Shown here: one piece after another, positions 40,140 through 52,300 of the stretch | How positions within the stretch are numbered: position 1 is the first letter of the stretch | Layout: every line of letters starts with the position of its first letter | Assembly (NCBI GenBank): GCA_030248295.1 | Contig: JASANH010001537.1 | Coordinates: forward strand, 434,001-498,000 | DNA length: 64,000 bases | Reading direction: 5' to 3' | Source: Mesodorylaimus sp. YZB2_4 | Lineage: Eukaryota > Nematoda > Enoplea > Dorylaimida > Dorylaimidae | Program-made: the position numbers and the translations under genes | The notes under the pieces: generated by a model | What the model was told of the DNA's origin: nothing | Databases searched by the model: none | What the model saw: only the letters and a program-made list of their open reading frames with translations

Positions 40140-40676
40140 TTTCAAAGATTTACGGTTCTTCTTCGCTGCTGAACGATAGGCTATCAAAACTTTGTCTTGG
40201 CGGTTATTGATTCAATCGATCAGCAGGAATCGGGAAAGCAAATTACAAATTACCAGCAGCTCAAAATGAAACACAAAAAGTGAGTTTTAGATAAAATTTT
40301 TTCACGTAGAATAAAGAGTTTGTGGCGCAATAAATTACTGATCGCTTCTGGAACTACCGGCTGCTTTTAAAAATAACCTTTGCAGCGAAAAAAGTCACCA
40401 GAAATTTATATAACCTGGAACCTGGACTTATATTTTACTCGATGAGGCATGCGCACAGGCAATGCACATGACAGACTTTTCCATTTTCCAAAACAAAAAT
40501 TTCAAAACAAAAACGGTCGTGAGTCGTTCTTAGTAAGTTCGTAAGCTTTGGCGAAAATATATGTAATGTCAAATGCATCAAATTTCGGAGCTTTTTGTCG
40601 AAGAATGAATAATTTCTTCTGAAACCGTCGGTCGGGATCAATTGTCTCAACTCGACGAATCTCTCTGAGATCAAAA
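40140..40676. promoter_or_regulatory. Divergent promoter region MOB4 / SMCR8
   Basis: 537 AT-rich bases between two opposite-strand start codons. No exon seen. Confidence 0.4.
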
Positions 40677-42918
40677 ATGGATGCAGCAACATCGTATCAC
40701 AGTCAAGACTCGAGGCGATTCCAACGAGCAATCAGCGAAGAACCCGTTTTCGACGCGGGGTCATCCTCCGGCACGTACACGCCCGCCGAAGAATTCACGT
40801 TTGACCAGGAAGTGGTGTTGCCAAAGGCGGACGATTTCCTTACAAAGAAACAAACAGATCCCTGGCATCGAATGTCCGCTTTAGAACACGATTGCATAAT
40901 GATTGTAGAATTTAGTGAATTGGAAGGACCGAAACCATCGTTCTGCATTCCCGACAGCCCCGGAGCTCATTTTGAGAGTAAGTGATCGATTCGGTTTTTA
41001 TCGGGTTTTCATATACCTAATCTTCTCTCTCTCATCTGTCGAATTTTTTGGTAGCTGTCCAAAGTAGTCAAGTGCCACTGAATTAGGCCTTTATTTTTTT
41101 AAAGATAATTTGTGATGATTTGAATGTGGTTAGGCTCTCATTCTATGTTCTTCCGGACTCCCCATTTTCAAGCGCATGACTCATGCTCGTGGCTCCTATG
41201 ACTCACGATCAGCTGGTGTTTCAGGAAATGACTTCTCGGTTTGGCTAATGACGGCGGATTATCAAGCGAGTAATCGTCGTGGTGGACCGTTCTTTATAAA
41301 CGAGGATATTCAAATGATGTTGAGCAACGAAGAACAAGGTGTTCACACTTACGCTCACCATTTCACGTTATTCGATATGGAAGCACGAGGTTACGTGAGA
41401 CCGTTTTGCGCTACTTATATTACACCCGACGCACAAAAATTGACTCGTCTATTTGATACGTTCCGAATAGAATTCACCAACATATTGAAAATGGTAAAGA
41501 CCTGTAATCGACGACTATTTCGAAAAGCATTAACCGAAGCCGTCGAAGCCTTAAATGTGATCGAAACTCAAGCAATTAGCGGCTATTACGAGTTATATTA
41601 CGATAAGACAAATCCTTCTTCCGAATGCGGCGCACCGCCGACGACCAAAAGTAACCATTCTTCGCCATCGCATATTAGTCGGCAAGAGAAACCGGACGTA
41701 TTGAATATGCGATATCGACGATTACAACTAGAACTGATGACTGCTCAGAATGTGGTCGTCGATGATTTACGACATCGATCGTGTCAACAAGACGAGAACG
41801 GGTGTAATACGCACATTGTAAGTATGGATCAATGGATTAATTCGATGAGACGAGGCGAGCGTGTTGAAAATCATAAAAAAACGTTGAAGGAATTTCACGA
41901 ATTATGCCCCTGTGTATCCGATGAATTTCAACGTCAAATGCGATCAGTTTGGATGAAATATCGACATTGGAATACAGCGGCCTGGTGGTTGCTCGAATCC
42001 ACTTCCAAATATGGTGCCAAAGTGAACATGGGCTCGATTCCGATATTGTACTTACCGTTATCGACAGGAGAAGAATCGAGTGAGGAGGAGACGAAAGGAA
42101 GGAAAAGAGGACGCGGTGATCGATTGATCGATTTTTCAATCACGGAAGTGGATGCTTTGCATAATCTGATATATTCCAGGAATCAAAGAGCGTCGTCGAT
42201 GAATGCGGACGTTGGGCATGGACGACTGTTGTTGAATGTGGCCCCTCATCTGCGCTATTTCCTCTATCCGATATTGACTGGTCAATTATTGATCACTTTC
42301 GGAAGTGATTTACGTCGACAATTAATTATTGATTTGATACAAAAATTGAAATTATTCATTCCAACAGTATTTTCTACGCCTCGTTGTTCGGTGTGGAATG
42401 ATTCGGGTGGATGTCCGGTGTCGGAATCGGCTTTGAGCGATTATAAAATTTTAGGGTTAAGAGTTGGACAAAAAGAGAATATAATGGATTATTTGAACGA
42501 GGATATGAAACGGTACGTGGCATTGTTGGACTTGAACAATGATATATTCCATGTGGCCGATTATAAAGGCGATATGTTGACGAGACTGGTGGCGAGGGTG
42601 TCTTCGCACAAGTCGGACTGGACATTGATGGTGTGCGTGCTGGGGGCCGTCTCCGAGTACGCCTCTCTGGCTTATGTCCTATTTCATACGAAGGCCAGTG
42701 TGAGTGCGACGAGCTCGAATGGACTCATGCAAAAGTGGAAGAATGGGGGCAATAAGAGCAAGGATGCAAATTCCCTGTTGAAATTGCAGAGTGGAGATTT
42801 GAGGATAGTGCGATATTTGGTGGAACTGTTGAGGATGCAGGAGGAGATGGAGACGGACGAGCACTGCCAAGACGGGTTACTGCTGGACTATGAACCGGCG
42901 CATGTGCATAGAATGTGA
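40677..42918 (+). CDS. SMCR8: SMCR8 guanine nucleotide exchange-type protein
   Basis: DENN-family (folliculin-like) partner of C9orf72 in autophagy and lysosome signalling. Two exons: 40677-40980 and 41225-42918, giving 665 aa, shorter than the roughly 930 aa of vertebrate SMCR8. The longin/uDENN part reads HDCIMIVEFSELEGPKPSF, then DFSVWLMTADYQ, GVHTYAHHFTLFDMEARGYV, RPFCATYITPDAQKL and NRRLFRKALTEAVEAL. The middle has an acidic/basic linker (EESSEEETKGRKRGRG). The C-terminal DENN-like region includes LLLNVAPHLRYFLYPILTGQ and VARVSSHKSDWTLMVCVLGA. The large uninterrupted second exon is unusual for this intron-rich window. The linker lengths that separate it from vertebrate SMCR8 are simply absent, not broken. 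Confidence 0.88.
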
Positions 42919-43112
42919 AGTGTGCCTTGGCTTGGAAGCATTGTAAAGAGTTCTAGTGAATCGTAGAAAGAGTTGCAGGTTTTTTCATGCTTTATGTAAT
43001 ACTGGGTTTTTCTTTTCAGGAGTAAAGGGATGCAGGAGAGGCGAGATAGACTCGTGTGCAGCATAACATAATTTGGCTGAGACACCGGGTTGCTGAAGAA
43101 CTGAGCACGTGG

Positions 43113-44011
43113 TCACTTTAGGTCGAGTCTGTTGGTCCTGTCGTGGACTTCTGTGGCCAGCATCCATCCGAGGGTGGGGCCCAGCCAGTAGACGAGGAAG
43201 TGTTCGAGGGGCGTGGTCCCCTTGCACCCGTAGTTGAGACTGAAGGCCAGGATCGGGTTGAAGTACATGCCGGTCCTGGTCAAGCCTGCAACGGGGGGTG
43301 GGTTAGGCGAGGAGGGGGAGGGGGTGGGGCTGACCTAGGAGGACGATGGTGGGCACGGCGATGGCGTCGATGAGCACTGGCCACCGGTCGTACTTGCCGT
43401 GTCCTTTGAGCCAGATGACGCGACAGGCAAAGGAGGCGGCCATTTCGTAAAGGAGGCCGTAGAGTGGAGGCACCTGCAGTGGAAGTCTTCTGTAGTGCAT
43501 TGGCCTCCTGGTCGGGGGAGGCGGGTCGTGCCCGGAAGACACTCACATGAAGGTCACTGCTGCAAGGATACTTCTCGGCCAGGGAGGTGTGGTCGGGCAT
43601 GAATCCGATACCCCAAATGGACTTGGCCAGTCGGAAGGCGGTCAGACCGGCGGCCAACTGGGCCACAAGCCTGACCAGCAGATCGTTGGTGGAAGTGGAG
43701 GGTCGGCGAGCCAGTGTCGACTGTTCGAAGATGGGGCAAGGGGAGGCGTACGCGTCGCCCAGGGTCACTGTGTGTAAAATGACCGAGGCGGCGATGATGA
43801 GGAAAAATCCAACCAGGCCGAAGTGGCGTAGGATGAGTCCGTTCTCGTAGGCCATGGCGCACAGTTGCAGGGTGCCGAAGAACTCGTTGACGAAGAGCAC
43901 TTGTTGCGGACTCGTCACCACGGCCCGGCCTAGTCGACGACCCAGCTCGCACAAGGCGAACACGATGCCGTAGTAGTAGAGCGAGGCCAGCAGGGGAGCC
44001 AGGGCAGGCAT
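43113..44011 (-). CDS. Aquaporin-11-like channel (superaquaporin)
   Basis: Intracellular-type aquaporin of the AQP11/12 subfamily. Three exons: 43547-44011, 43335-43473 and 43113-43285; 258 aa. Similarities: FVNEFFGTLQLCAMAYENGL, VRLVAQLAAGLTAFRLAKSIWGIG, EKYPCSSDLHVP, and TRTGMYFNPILAFSLNYGC followed by HFLVYWLGPTLGWML. The cysteine pattern of AQP11 is kept. The first box reads ASPCP where AQP11 has NPC (Asn to Ser), and the second reads FNPI where NPA is usual. Start ATG at 44011 chosen because MPALAPLLASL leads into the first TM and no better upstream ATG is in frame. GC-rich compared with the neighbouring SMCR8. Confidence 0.85.
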
Positions 44012-44349
44012 GGCGGCTCTGAAATGGGAACTGCTTATACCCATGTCAGGGAGTTGCTGGGCCGCCCATTGGTTGGGGAAACCCTGTACCACGTTGATAT
44101 GGCACGTCCCGCTCCGAGGAGACACTTGGGCGGCAAACGGGCACCATCAGCCTGACGGGCACACCAGAGGGGAAGACTGTGGTCATCACGGGCTGACATC
44201 ACTGTGGATGCTGGCCAACAGGGCAAAAGGACTGGAAATTCTGGGGGCAAGACAGCCAGGGACTCCAAATCACAAAAGGTATAAAGACTAGTCCAGCAAA
44301 TGAGGCTGGCGGTCGACTATTGGGTGACAGCCATGAAACAATTCCCTGC

Positions 44350-44440
44350 AGCACACCAAGCATCGGAGAGCAGAGAAGGGGATCGAACTCACGATCAGTC
44401 ATCACTTCTGGTTATTGACTGAGCGTGCCCAACCCGCCTT
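44350..44440 (-). repeat. tRNA-derived SINE-like element
   Basis: On the minus strand the segment begins GGCGGGTTGGGCACGCTCAG (A-box-like) and carries GAGTTCGATCCCC (B-box) about 45 bases later. This is the spacing of a tRNA-derived Pol III promoter. The arms do not form a full cloverleaf, so a functional tRNA is unlikely. Confidence 0.4.
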
Positions 44441-44589
44441 GAAAAGTTGTCCCATCTGTGGCAACTTCGATTACATTACGCATGCAGGCTCCACAGCACC
44501 TCCCGACTGCGCCCTTGGCTTACACCCCACGCTCGCATTGTGCTTCCTATAAACCAAGGTCCCATGAAAATCACTTGCACTCGTGATAC

Positions 44590-44660
44590 CCATTCCAAGC
44601 ATGGGTGGGACTACGCACGTGCTAGGTTCGAATCTCACCGCGCGGTCCCAGATGCACTTC
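44590..44660 (+). repeat. B-box-bearing tRNA-like fragment
   Basis: Contains GCTAGGTTCGAATCTCACC, a good Pol III B-box, preceded by CCAAGCATGGGTGGGACTACGC. A similar arrangement (CCAAGTACTCCTGGACACGCGGGTTCGGCTCCCGC in pieces) occurs at about 46940-46980 in GRWD1 intron 4, suggesting two members of one SINE family. Confidence 0.35.
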
Positions 44661-45845
44661 CCTACACAAGTGTAGAGGAACGGCTGCCTCAGTAGGAACG
44701 GCTGTCTCGTTCCAGGTCGGCCCTCATCGCCTGGCAGAGCGGGCAGATCACACAATCAACGCGTATGTACTGGGCCTGTTTGCGGACACCTCCACGAGTA
44801 GAACGACGAGAGTTGCTGCACAGCTGTTACGCAATGCAGCTCAGCAAAAGATGGTCTGTGCAGCCCTGAACCATACCCCCTGCAGGAGTGCTTGGACGCT
44901 CAGTATGGTACAGTGACTGAGACAAGCTCCAAGAATGACCATCTGTGGCTTATAGGTAGGACATCGCCATTGCACCAGTGCTCAACGACGGGTGACTTCA
45001 AGCAGCCAATAAATATGCACATTCGTGCAGGACACAGCGAGGTGAGTGGGTCGAGTGGTCCAGCGTTAAAGCTCCCCCGACGCCAGATGTCGTCGATCGC
45101 AGTCGCAGACAGGACCACCCTTGCCCCCGTATGGGGTAGGCTAATTAATATGTGATGGAGCAAGCTAGCCAACCAGTCACCAGTGTGTACCAGAGGGGGG
45201 CACAGTGGGCGCGAGCTAGACGTGTCCTGGGAAACAGGTCAGTCACAAGTCACAAGTACGCACGTGGACCGTACGAAAACGCAGCTAGCTAACTCACAGC
45301 TAGAGTCGCAGTTGCCCGTAGTAACCCATGCCAATACCAAATATTGCTGTGCCTACGTCCGCCATGACGCCAACTTCGGCAGCGTAACTTTTTAGAATTC
45401 CATTTCCAAGGCAGCTTTATCGAATAGCACACACCCCATCTACGCTGCACTCGCCCCCCCCCACACTGGATAGGACACGTTTTAAAAAGTAGGCATTTTG
45501 ATAACAAGCCCAGGCAATCTACAAGGAGGATGAGTGGAGGCGAACTATGCAGTCGAGCGCTCCGCACGAAAAATTTTTGGCACAGGCACTTCGCCATGAC
45601 AAAGAAAGAACCAGTTCTCGTTACAGCGGAGGAAGTACAGTACATTCACAATTTAAATTTCGCGCGCAAATGAAAGCGTAGCGCCGTACTTGAGAAAAAA
45701 GGGCATTCTGGAACAGTATTGTGGATTTGGGAGCTAGTTGGGCAGTCGATTTGGAGCGACTTAAATCATTGCTATCGAAGAGTTAGAGTCTGCGAAAGTG
45801 ATTTCAGGCTGTGATTTGAAGCGCTAAAAATAAGTATCGGGCGTT

Positions 45846-48800
45846 ATGGAGGAAGTATCCGAGGATGTCGAAATGGAAGAGAGCAGAGATGACGACGACG
45901 AGGTAAGACTGTGGCATCAGTTATATTACTGTATGTATGATTCGACAAATGTGGTGTGTGTACCTTCCCTGCCGCGTCTAATAATGCTTTTGCTGCGCGG
46001 GACTATTTAGGCCTACTCTCCGGCCGCACACTTATAAGTGCACTAAGTGCAGAGGACAAAAGAATGCAGACATCGTGTTAACCCAAAAGGCAGTTACCAC
46101 AAGGCACATTCTCAGTGTTCTCAAAGCATTGCTTGTAGACCTATGTGCTCTTAAACACAGCCTAATTTCAATAAAATGATCCTTCACTAAATTTGCTAGC
46201 CTTATACATGGTTCAGAAACATGGAAAATTTTCCGCCTGAAAAGTGAAAGGCGATAACTGGCCCTTTGTCTGCAACCGTGTCCCGCCCGTGTAACTGGCC
46301 GCATGTCTGTCCCAAATCAAAAGGCCGGTGTATCGTTTTCAGGGCGGCCCCCCTCGAGTCTACGTACCGGGTCGACAAGAACTGGAAGAAGGTGAAGAGT
46401 TGGAGTGCGACGAAACGGCTTACGTAATGTTGCATCGATTTCAAACCAGTTAGTCCTTATGTTCTTCAGGTAAATTTGCATTCCATTCAATACTAAATTC
46501 AGTTTTTTTAAGAATATCCATGTCTCAGCTTCGATCCGCTTCTCGATCAACTGGGCGATTCTCGGACCACGTTTCCAATGGCATGCACATTGGTGGCTGG
46601 AACTCAAGCGGACAAACCGCGCGATAACAGTATCGTCGTCATGAAATTGACCAATTTACAAAAACTAAAACAAAGTATGGTATTTCCTATCGTCAGAAAG
46701 CAGCAAAATCAAAGGAGGTTTGTGATTGAGTAGGTTTTCATTTGTTGTAGAACCAGAAAAAGACGAAGATAAAGAGAGCAGCTCATCGGAAGAGGAAGAA
46801 GAGGATTCGGACGACGAGGAAGCCAATGCAGCCAAACCCAAGTTATTGTCCGCCAGTATTGTACATCACGGCGGGATTAATCGGATCAGGGTAAGCGTGC
46901 AGACATGGGATATGCCAGGTTATCCTTTCCAGTAATGAAGACCAAGTACTCCTGGACACGCGGGTTCGGCTCCCGCTCAAGGCTAAAGTTTTTGTGTGTA
47001 CTGTAAATAGTTTTAATGCAGGCAGTCTCCGTGCCCTTAGAAGAGAGCCTAGGAGGACACGTGCGGGGTGAATCTAATGCTGCCAACTGCCGATGAGTAC
47101 CCGTCACAATCACCATTGTACCGAACACGGCACTTGCGTGGGGCGGAGGAGTTTAGGGAGCACTTCCCCAAAACTCTAAACCAGGCCTTCTCCGAACACT
47201 GCTACAAAGGCTTGTGGTCTTTCAGGCTGCCAAAGGCATGAACCAGGTTTGTGCAGCGTGGAACGATCAAGGCAAAGTACAAATGTGGAACCTCACGTCG
47301 TCGTTGAACGCACTAGAAAATTTAACGAATAAAAATCGGACGACCGTTTTGCAAGAGAAACCATTATTTACATTCGCTGGTCACCAAGGGGAAGGATTCG
47401 CGATGGACTGGTCCAAGGTTTCTATTGGTATGGCATAACAGTGTGCAATTTTTTCCTATTTTTGAAAAGGACTAGTTTTTTAAGGAAAATTTGCGTCGGG
47501 CGATGTGAGAAAGAATATTCACGTTTGGCGTATGATGGAAGGCGGTACTTGGGCGGTCGATCAAAAACCATTGAATGCGCATAAATCATCTGTGGAAGAT
47601 TTACAGTGGTCGCCGAGCGAGGATGATGTAAGTCATTCGGTCTCTACTTTAGGCGTGTCTTAGAGGCCTCAGTATGTTAGGCGAAAATGGGAGTTGGGCG
47701 TGTACGACAGGGGTGCTGAGTGGCTCATTTGCATACATACAAAGTTCCCGCGATTTTTTAAACTTGTTTTGGTTGTTGTTCGATCGAACTATTGTCGTCG
47801 TACTGGGCGTTGAGGGCAGTGGGGGATGGGAATTTATGATTTATCCCATTCTATGTCATCCTATGTTAGGTGTCAGACCACGAATTAATCTTGTGTTCTG
47901 TCGTTTTCAGTCATCAGATTAGAATCGGTATTTCTATGAGCTGTACTTTTATAGAAATTCTCCCGCTGTTTGTTGTTAGTCGCAATCCAAGCCACGCTTA
48001 CCAACACCGTCTAACTCTTCGTTTTCCATGCCCATGGCCTACGTCTGCGTCTCGAGCCAAGTCAGCGAATCTTGGGGCCATCCCCACCAAAATAGGTCCC
48101 CACCCCTTTAGGGGGTGACCCCGAGATCCGCTGCTCCCATCTCCAAGCACCCATTTTGGGGATGACTGCTCCCGGGCTATCAGCACGGCATGTTTATTTT
48201 AAGATGTTGGCTTCTTGCTCGTCGGACAAGACGATACGGTTGTGGGACACGAGATGTGCCAAAACGGACGCTTGTGTCTGCGTTGTGGAGAAAGCGCACG
48301 ACAGCGATGTGAACGTTATTTCTTGGAATAATGTTGACTCGACGTTGTTGCTGAGTGGAGGCGATGACAACAGTTTGAAAGTGTGGGATCTGAAGTTCAT
48401 TTCTGTAAGTGTGTGCGTGCTACTGGGGTGCTCTGTTGAGGCACGTGGTCGAGGTGTGAGAAAATGAGGTTTATCGGCTGCCTGATTTTGAATGTGTAGA
48501 GGCATCTAATGTAGGCAGGCTGGGCTTCATGGACATACAGAATGGGCCGTACAGGCCTATTATATGTTTGTATATATACTGTTTCAGCGCGGCCAGCCGG
48601 TTGCTCATTTCAAGCACCACACGGGGCCCATTACGTCGGTGCAGTGGTACGTGCACGACAGCACGGTGTTCGCGGCGTCGGGTGAGGATAACCAAGTGAC
48701 CATTTGGGATCTGGCCGTGGAGCCGGACGACGAGCAAGAAATGTAAGTGGGCGGTGTGAGAGTGGTGCGGGTTGAAAGAGGTCACTTTCAGGGTCAGTGA

Positions 48801-48948
48801 CGAGAAGGAGAAAGTGCAACCTCAATTGTTGTTCATCCATCAAGGACAGGAGGAGATTAAGGAAATCCAGTGGCACCCGCAACTGCCCGGTGTGATGATC
48901 AGCACGGCCTTGGACGGGTTCAATATATTTCGTACGATTAGTGTTTGA
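45846..48948 (+). CDS. GRWD1: Glutamate-rich WD-repeat protein GRWD1
   Basis: Nuclear histone-binding WD40 protein involved in ribosome biogenesis and chromatin. Nine exons: 45846-45902, 46343-46448, 46513-46674, 46751-46890, 47226-47427, 47485-47627, 48204-48404, 48588-48742 and 48792-48948. The acidic N-terminus [19 protein letters not shown] and acidic loop [17 protein letters not shown] match the family. The N-terminal CAF1C-type block has [16 protein letters not shown] repeats: [65 protein letters not shown]. The C-terminus [20 protein letters not shown] with RTISV is the invariant GRWD1 end. The exon 5 donor is gtatgg at 47428: this choice gives WSKVSIGGKFASGD, matching the family. Intact, about 440 aa. 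Confidence 0.96.
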
Positions 48949-48959
48949 ATGACATTCTG

Positions 48960-49257
48960 AAATTTGCATGTTTTTGAAACTTATTCTTCTTGAAAAAGTG
49001 GAAAGTAGTGAAAGTTGGTTCTTTGGGGGATGGGAGGCAAGGTCATGATTGAGTGGTGCAGTGAAAGGAGTCGACGGTAGCCCCGCCCATTTTCTCGGCA
49101 GTCGGGCCACGCATGGATTGGTAGGGAGCGACGTGTACTGGTTCCTGTTCCGGCCCTTCCACTCAGCCGGATGGGCGTGCATGTAGTCGAGTGCGCCTTG
49201 AAAGTTGAAATGAATACACTGCAAGACTGTCGTCTCTTCGGCCTCCTCGCCACTCAT
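48960..49257 (-). CDS. Possible small ORF between GRWD1 and astacin gene
   Basis: A minus-strand open frame starts MSGEEAEETTVLQCIHFNFQ and continues ALDYMHAHPAEWKGRNRNQY, with a complex composition unlike UTR. It stays open into the GRWD1 3' exons on the opposite strand (to 48631), where it is a shadow. No family recognised, no splice context and no signal peptide. It might be a real short gene, or chance openness in a GC-rich stretch. Confidence 0.2.
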
Positions 49258-49379
49258 TGAAGGTTGTGTACGAAAAATAATCATCTGACAGCCAGTTGGG
49301 CGATCTGCACCGATCGGGCCACGTGCCTCTACTTGATCGTCCTGCTCGTCAAGTTCATTTCTGCCTTGGGCACTGGGCA

Positions 49380-52300
49380 ATGGGTGTCGGACGTGGGTAC
49401 TTGTGGATTCTGTGTGTGTTGGTCATGGCTGGTGGATTTGGAGATGCCCGGGTAAGTGGACAACGTGGTCGTGCCTGGGGCCTACGAGGAATGTGGTGCC
49501 ACTGTCACTCCTGGAATCAGTGATAAGTGAGGGGATATCCAAGCGTGCCTCGTACCACAATGGGCCGTGCCACCTGCTGCGACGAAGGTCACATGGCCGT
49601 GGCGCAGGTGACCCGTCATGTGTGTCATACTCGTCCTCACTGTGAAAATATACCACCAGAAGGTCCAGCCTGGGGCCAAGACATAGGCAGCTTACTCAGC
49701 ACCCGGCCTATGGGGTGGTCCGATGAGCCGCCTGCAGTATCGAATGTCCGTTGGGAGGGTGCGTTGGAACGGACTGGTGTTAGCGCCTAGTCCTGAGGGC
49801 GAATGTGGCAGTAGGTGCACCAGTACCATATGATTACGCGCGGTAGAGTGGAAGGGAGGGGCCGAGCACGACTTCGAAAGTGTGGATTTCAAGATCTTAC
49901 TCGGCTCAGAAGCTGATCGGGACATGGACTGCTGCCGAGTCACCAAGCTGGCACGCTCATGTTCATGTTTACCACCTAACCGAAGGCGGGCGTGGGTGCA
50001 CGCAAACACGAAATATATTGGCCGTGCACATGGGCAGAGTGCAGGAGTGCGGAGGAGGCCAGTACTGTAATCGAAGTAGACCCCGCACGCCACCAAGCCC
50101 TGCAGTGGTCTATGCTTTCAGGATCTTAGTCGACTGTCTCACCCGGCCTCGTCATCAGAAGGCTCGGGTGGTCTGGCCGAGGCGAGTACAAGGAACCGAA
50201 GCAGCGAGGACGGATCGAGGCTGCTTAAAGTGGACGCCCTGCGAGCCGAGGGTGAGGACGAGAAGGACGAGGATGGCGATGCCTCGCCTCGTATCAACAT
50301 GGCCTTGTACGCTAAGGCTAAGACGTTCGGACAGTCACCCGAAGAGAGAAGGAAGGTGGCCGAGACATTGCAACGACTGGATCTCTTGGTCAAATCCAAG
50401 CTCAAGGTTGCGAGCACGGATGCAGAGGCCAAGGGTGTGACTGAGGTGAGCTGGCTTGAGCGCAGTGCTTGGAGCATGGATGGGATGTCTTCAGCAGGAG
50501 TGCCCTGCGGCCGTTTTCGGCCCGAATGAAGGATTTGCCGTAACGAAAGCACCCAGAACAGGCACGCCTTTTTGCTGCTGCTCGTAGCAGGGGCACCTTC
50601 TGCTTTGGCCAAGACCGCGTTCATACAAGCGTGAGGGGGCTTTCGTGAATCTGCATGTTTGGAAGTGGCAAGTGAGCACTGCCTTCTGCCTTGGCTCCCT
50701 ACCTGACCTATTCTGCTAGCATTTAACACTGTTCTCACACTGTGTGCGGCCAATGACCGTTTTCCCATCCCTTATTGCGCCATTTGTCCTTCCTGTCTCT
50801 GCGGAACACGGGCCAGTGTCTTCTCTGTCCCAATTCCTCTCGTCCGCATGGCTACCCGTTGCATTTTACAGGGCGGCAGGGCTGGGGTGCAAGAAGAGTG
50901 TGGAGTATGGAATGTTTTCTTGTTCTTTCGGCGGCGCTTGGACAAGGTTAGGTGTGCTGGGGTGTGCTCGGCGGGGATCACAGTCTAGTTTGCAAAGACA
51001 AGAACTTGTTGTACACTGGGGAGTGCGAGGGGACACAGTTCACGCTGGTAATGCATCACTGCTCGTCTGATGCGAGTCTGCGCCGAGAAAAGGGGAAAGA
51101 GCCCGTAAGGGAAAGTGAAAATGACGAAAGAGCTTTTTACGCGTGAATCAAGCGCTCTACTTGCTAGTCGTCTGCTGCGAGTGGGCACGATGTGCTCTGC
51201 TTATTGAAGTGAGCGATCGTGGTTTGAGGGCTGTAGTACTTGCATTGGGTAAAGCTAAACGGAGAGGGTGTGTATATTTGTATTGATACTTCAATCCGAT
51301 CGCATCACACCGTGGTGCCGAGCCAGGCAGGACTGATCTATCCGACGGGGGGGGGGGGACAGCTCATGCTCAGAGGAAGGGCGGAGAAGCGAGGGGTTAA
51401 CTTATCACCCACTGCTCGCCAAGTCGGTCGCAGCGATTCAGGACTGCCGAAACTCATCACTTGTATCCCCTGCGGTAAAACCGTTTTGCGAAATATGAGT
51501 ACCTAAATCATAAGATCCAGTTCGCGCACCCACTTTTTGTTTGTCTTTTCACCATTTTGCCCATCTTTGTTATTTTCATTGTCATGTAAACGTGCCTGAT
51601 TAGGGCCTACATACAGCGTGTGGAGGCCGTTGATAGGTATGCTTCCGCACGAGAACATGTACTTGGACTGTTTTAAATAACATAAATACCCTCATTTATC
51701 CCCTTTGGAATTCCTGCCTATAACCCTTGCCGGGTAACAGCGAGAATTTCCAGTAAGGAGAGCGAAGTGGTAGCCACTGCGAACACTAGCCTCCTAGCGC
51801 GCAGCGGCAGCACATTACGCGCGGGCCACATACTGTATGGTGATTTCGTTGCAGGATCAACAGGCAGAAAAAAAGGCATACCAGGCATCTCTGCGAGCTC
51901 ATCAGCGCGATTTCGTGCCCAAATCGATCAGGTTTTATGAGAAGATTCGACCTGGCAAAAAGGACGCTGGTCGATTCGGGGATAGCGATACTCACATGGT
52001 GCATACGCCGGAGGAACTCAGTGGTCATTTTGAGGGTGAGTAGTGCTACGGGTGTTGGGTATGGGGGGACGACACTACACGCGGACAAGATGGAGCCTCC
52101 ATCGCTATGACTGCTGGCCAGATTGGGTGATCAGCTCGAGTTGAACAGACCACCAAGCCGCAGTTTTTTAAATGAGGCTTGGGTTGTTTGACGAACGTGG
52201 TAGCTGGCCATCAGATTTGTTGGTGTGGGAAGAGGGTGTCCCATCTCGATGAAAGTCTCCCACCAGCAACGCCTGACTTTCCAGGCGATATCGTGCTGAC

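Larger units (their letters stand above)
44012..45845. other. Intergenic region with SINE-like pieces
   Basis: 1.8 kb upstream of both AQP11-like (-) and GRWD1 (+). It includes two B-box-bearing tRNA-like segments (44350-44440 and about 44590-44650), a C-run at 45457-45465 and a direct repeat of AGGAACGGCTG[C/T]CTC near 44679 and 44696. No exon seen. Confidence 0.4.

Noticed and set aside
48121-48203. Possible extra GRWD1 exon before 48204
   Set aside because: The [11 protein letters not shown] join from 47627 to 48204 already matches the family; nothing is missing between them.
50139-50768. 209-codon minus-strand ORF
   Set aside because: Antisense shadow of the charged astacin prodomain exon, which has a clear in-phase role on the plus strand.
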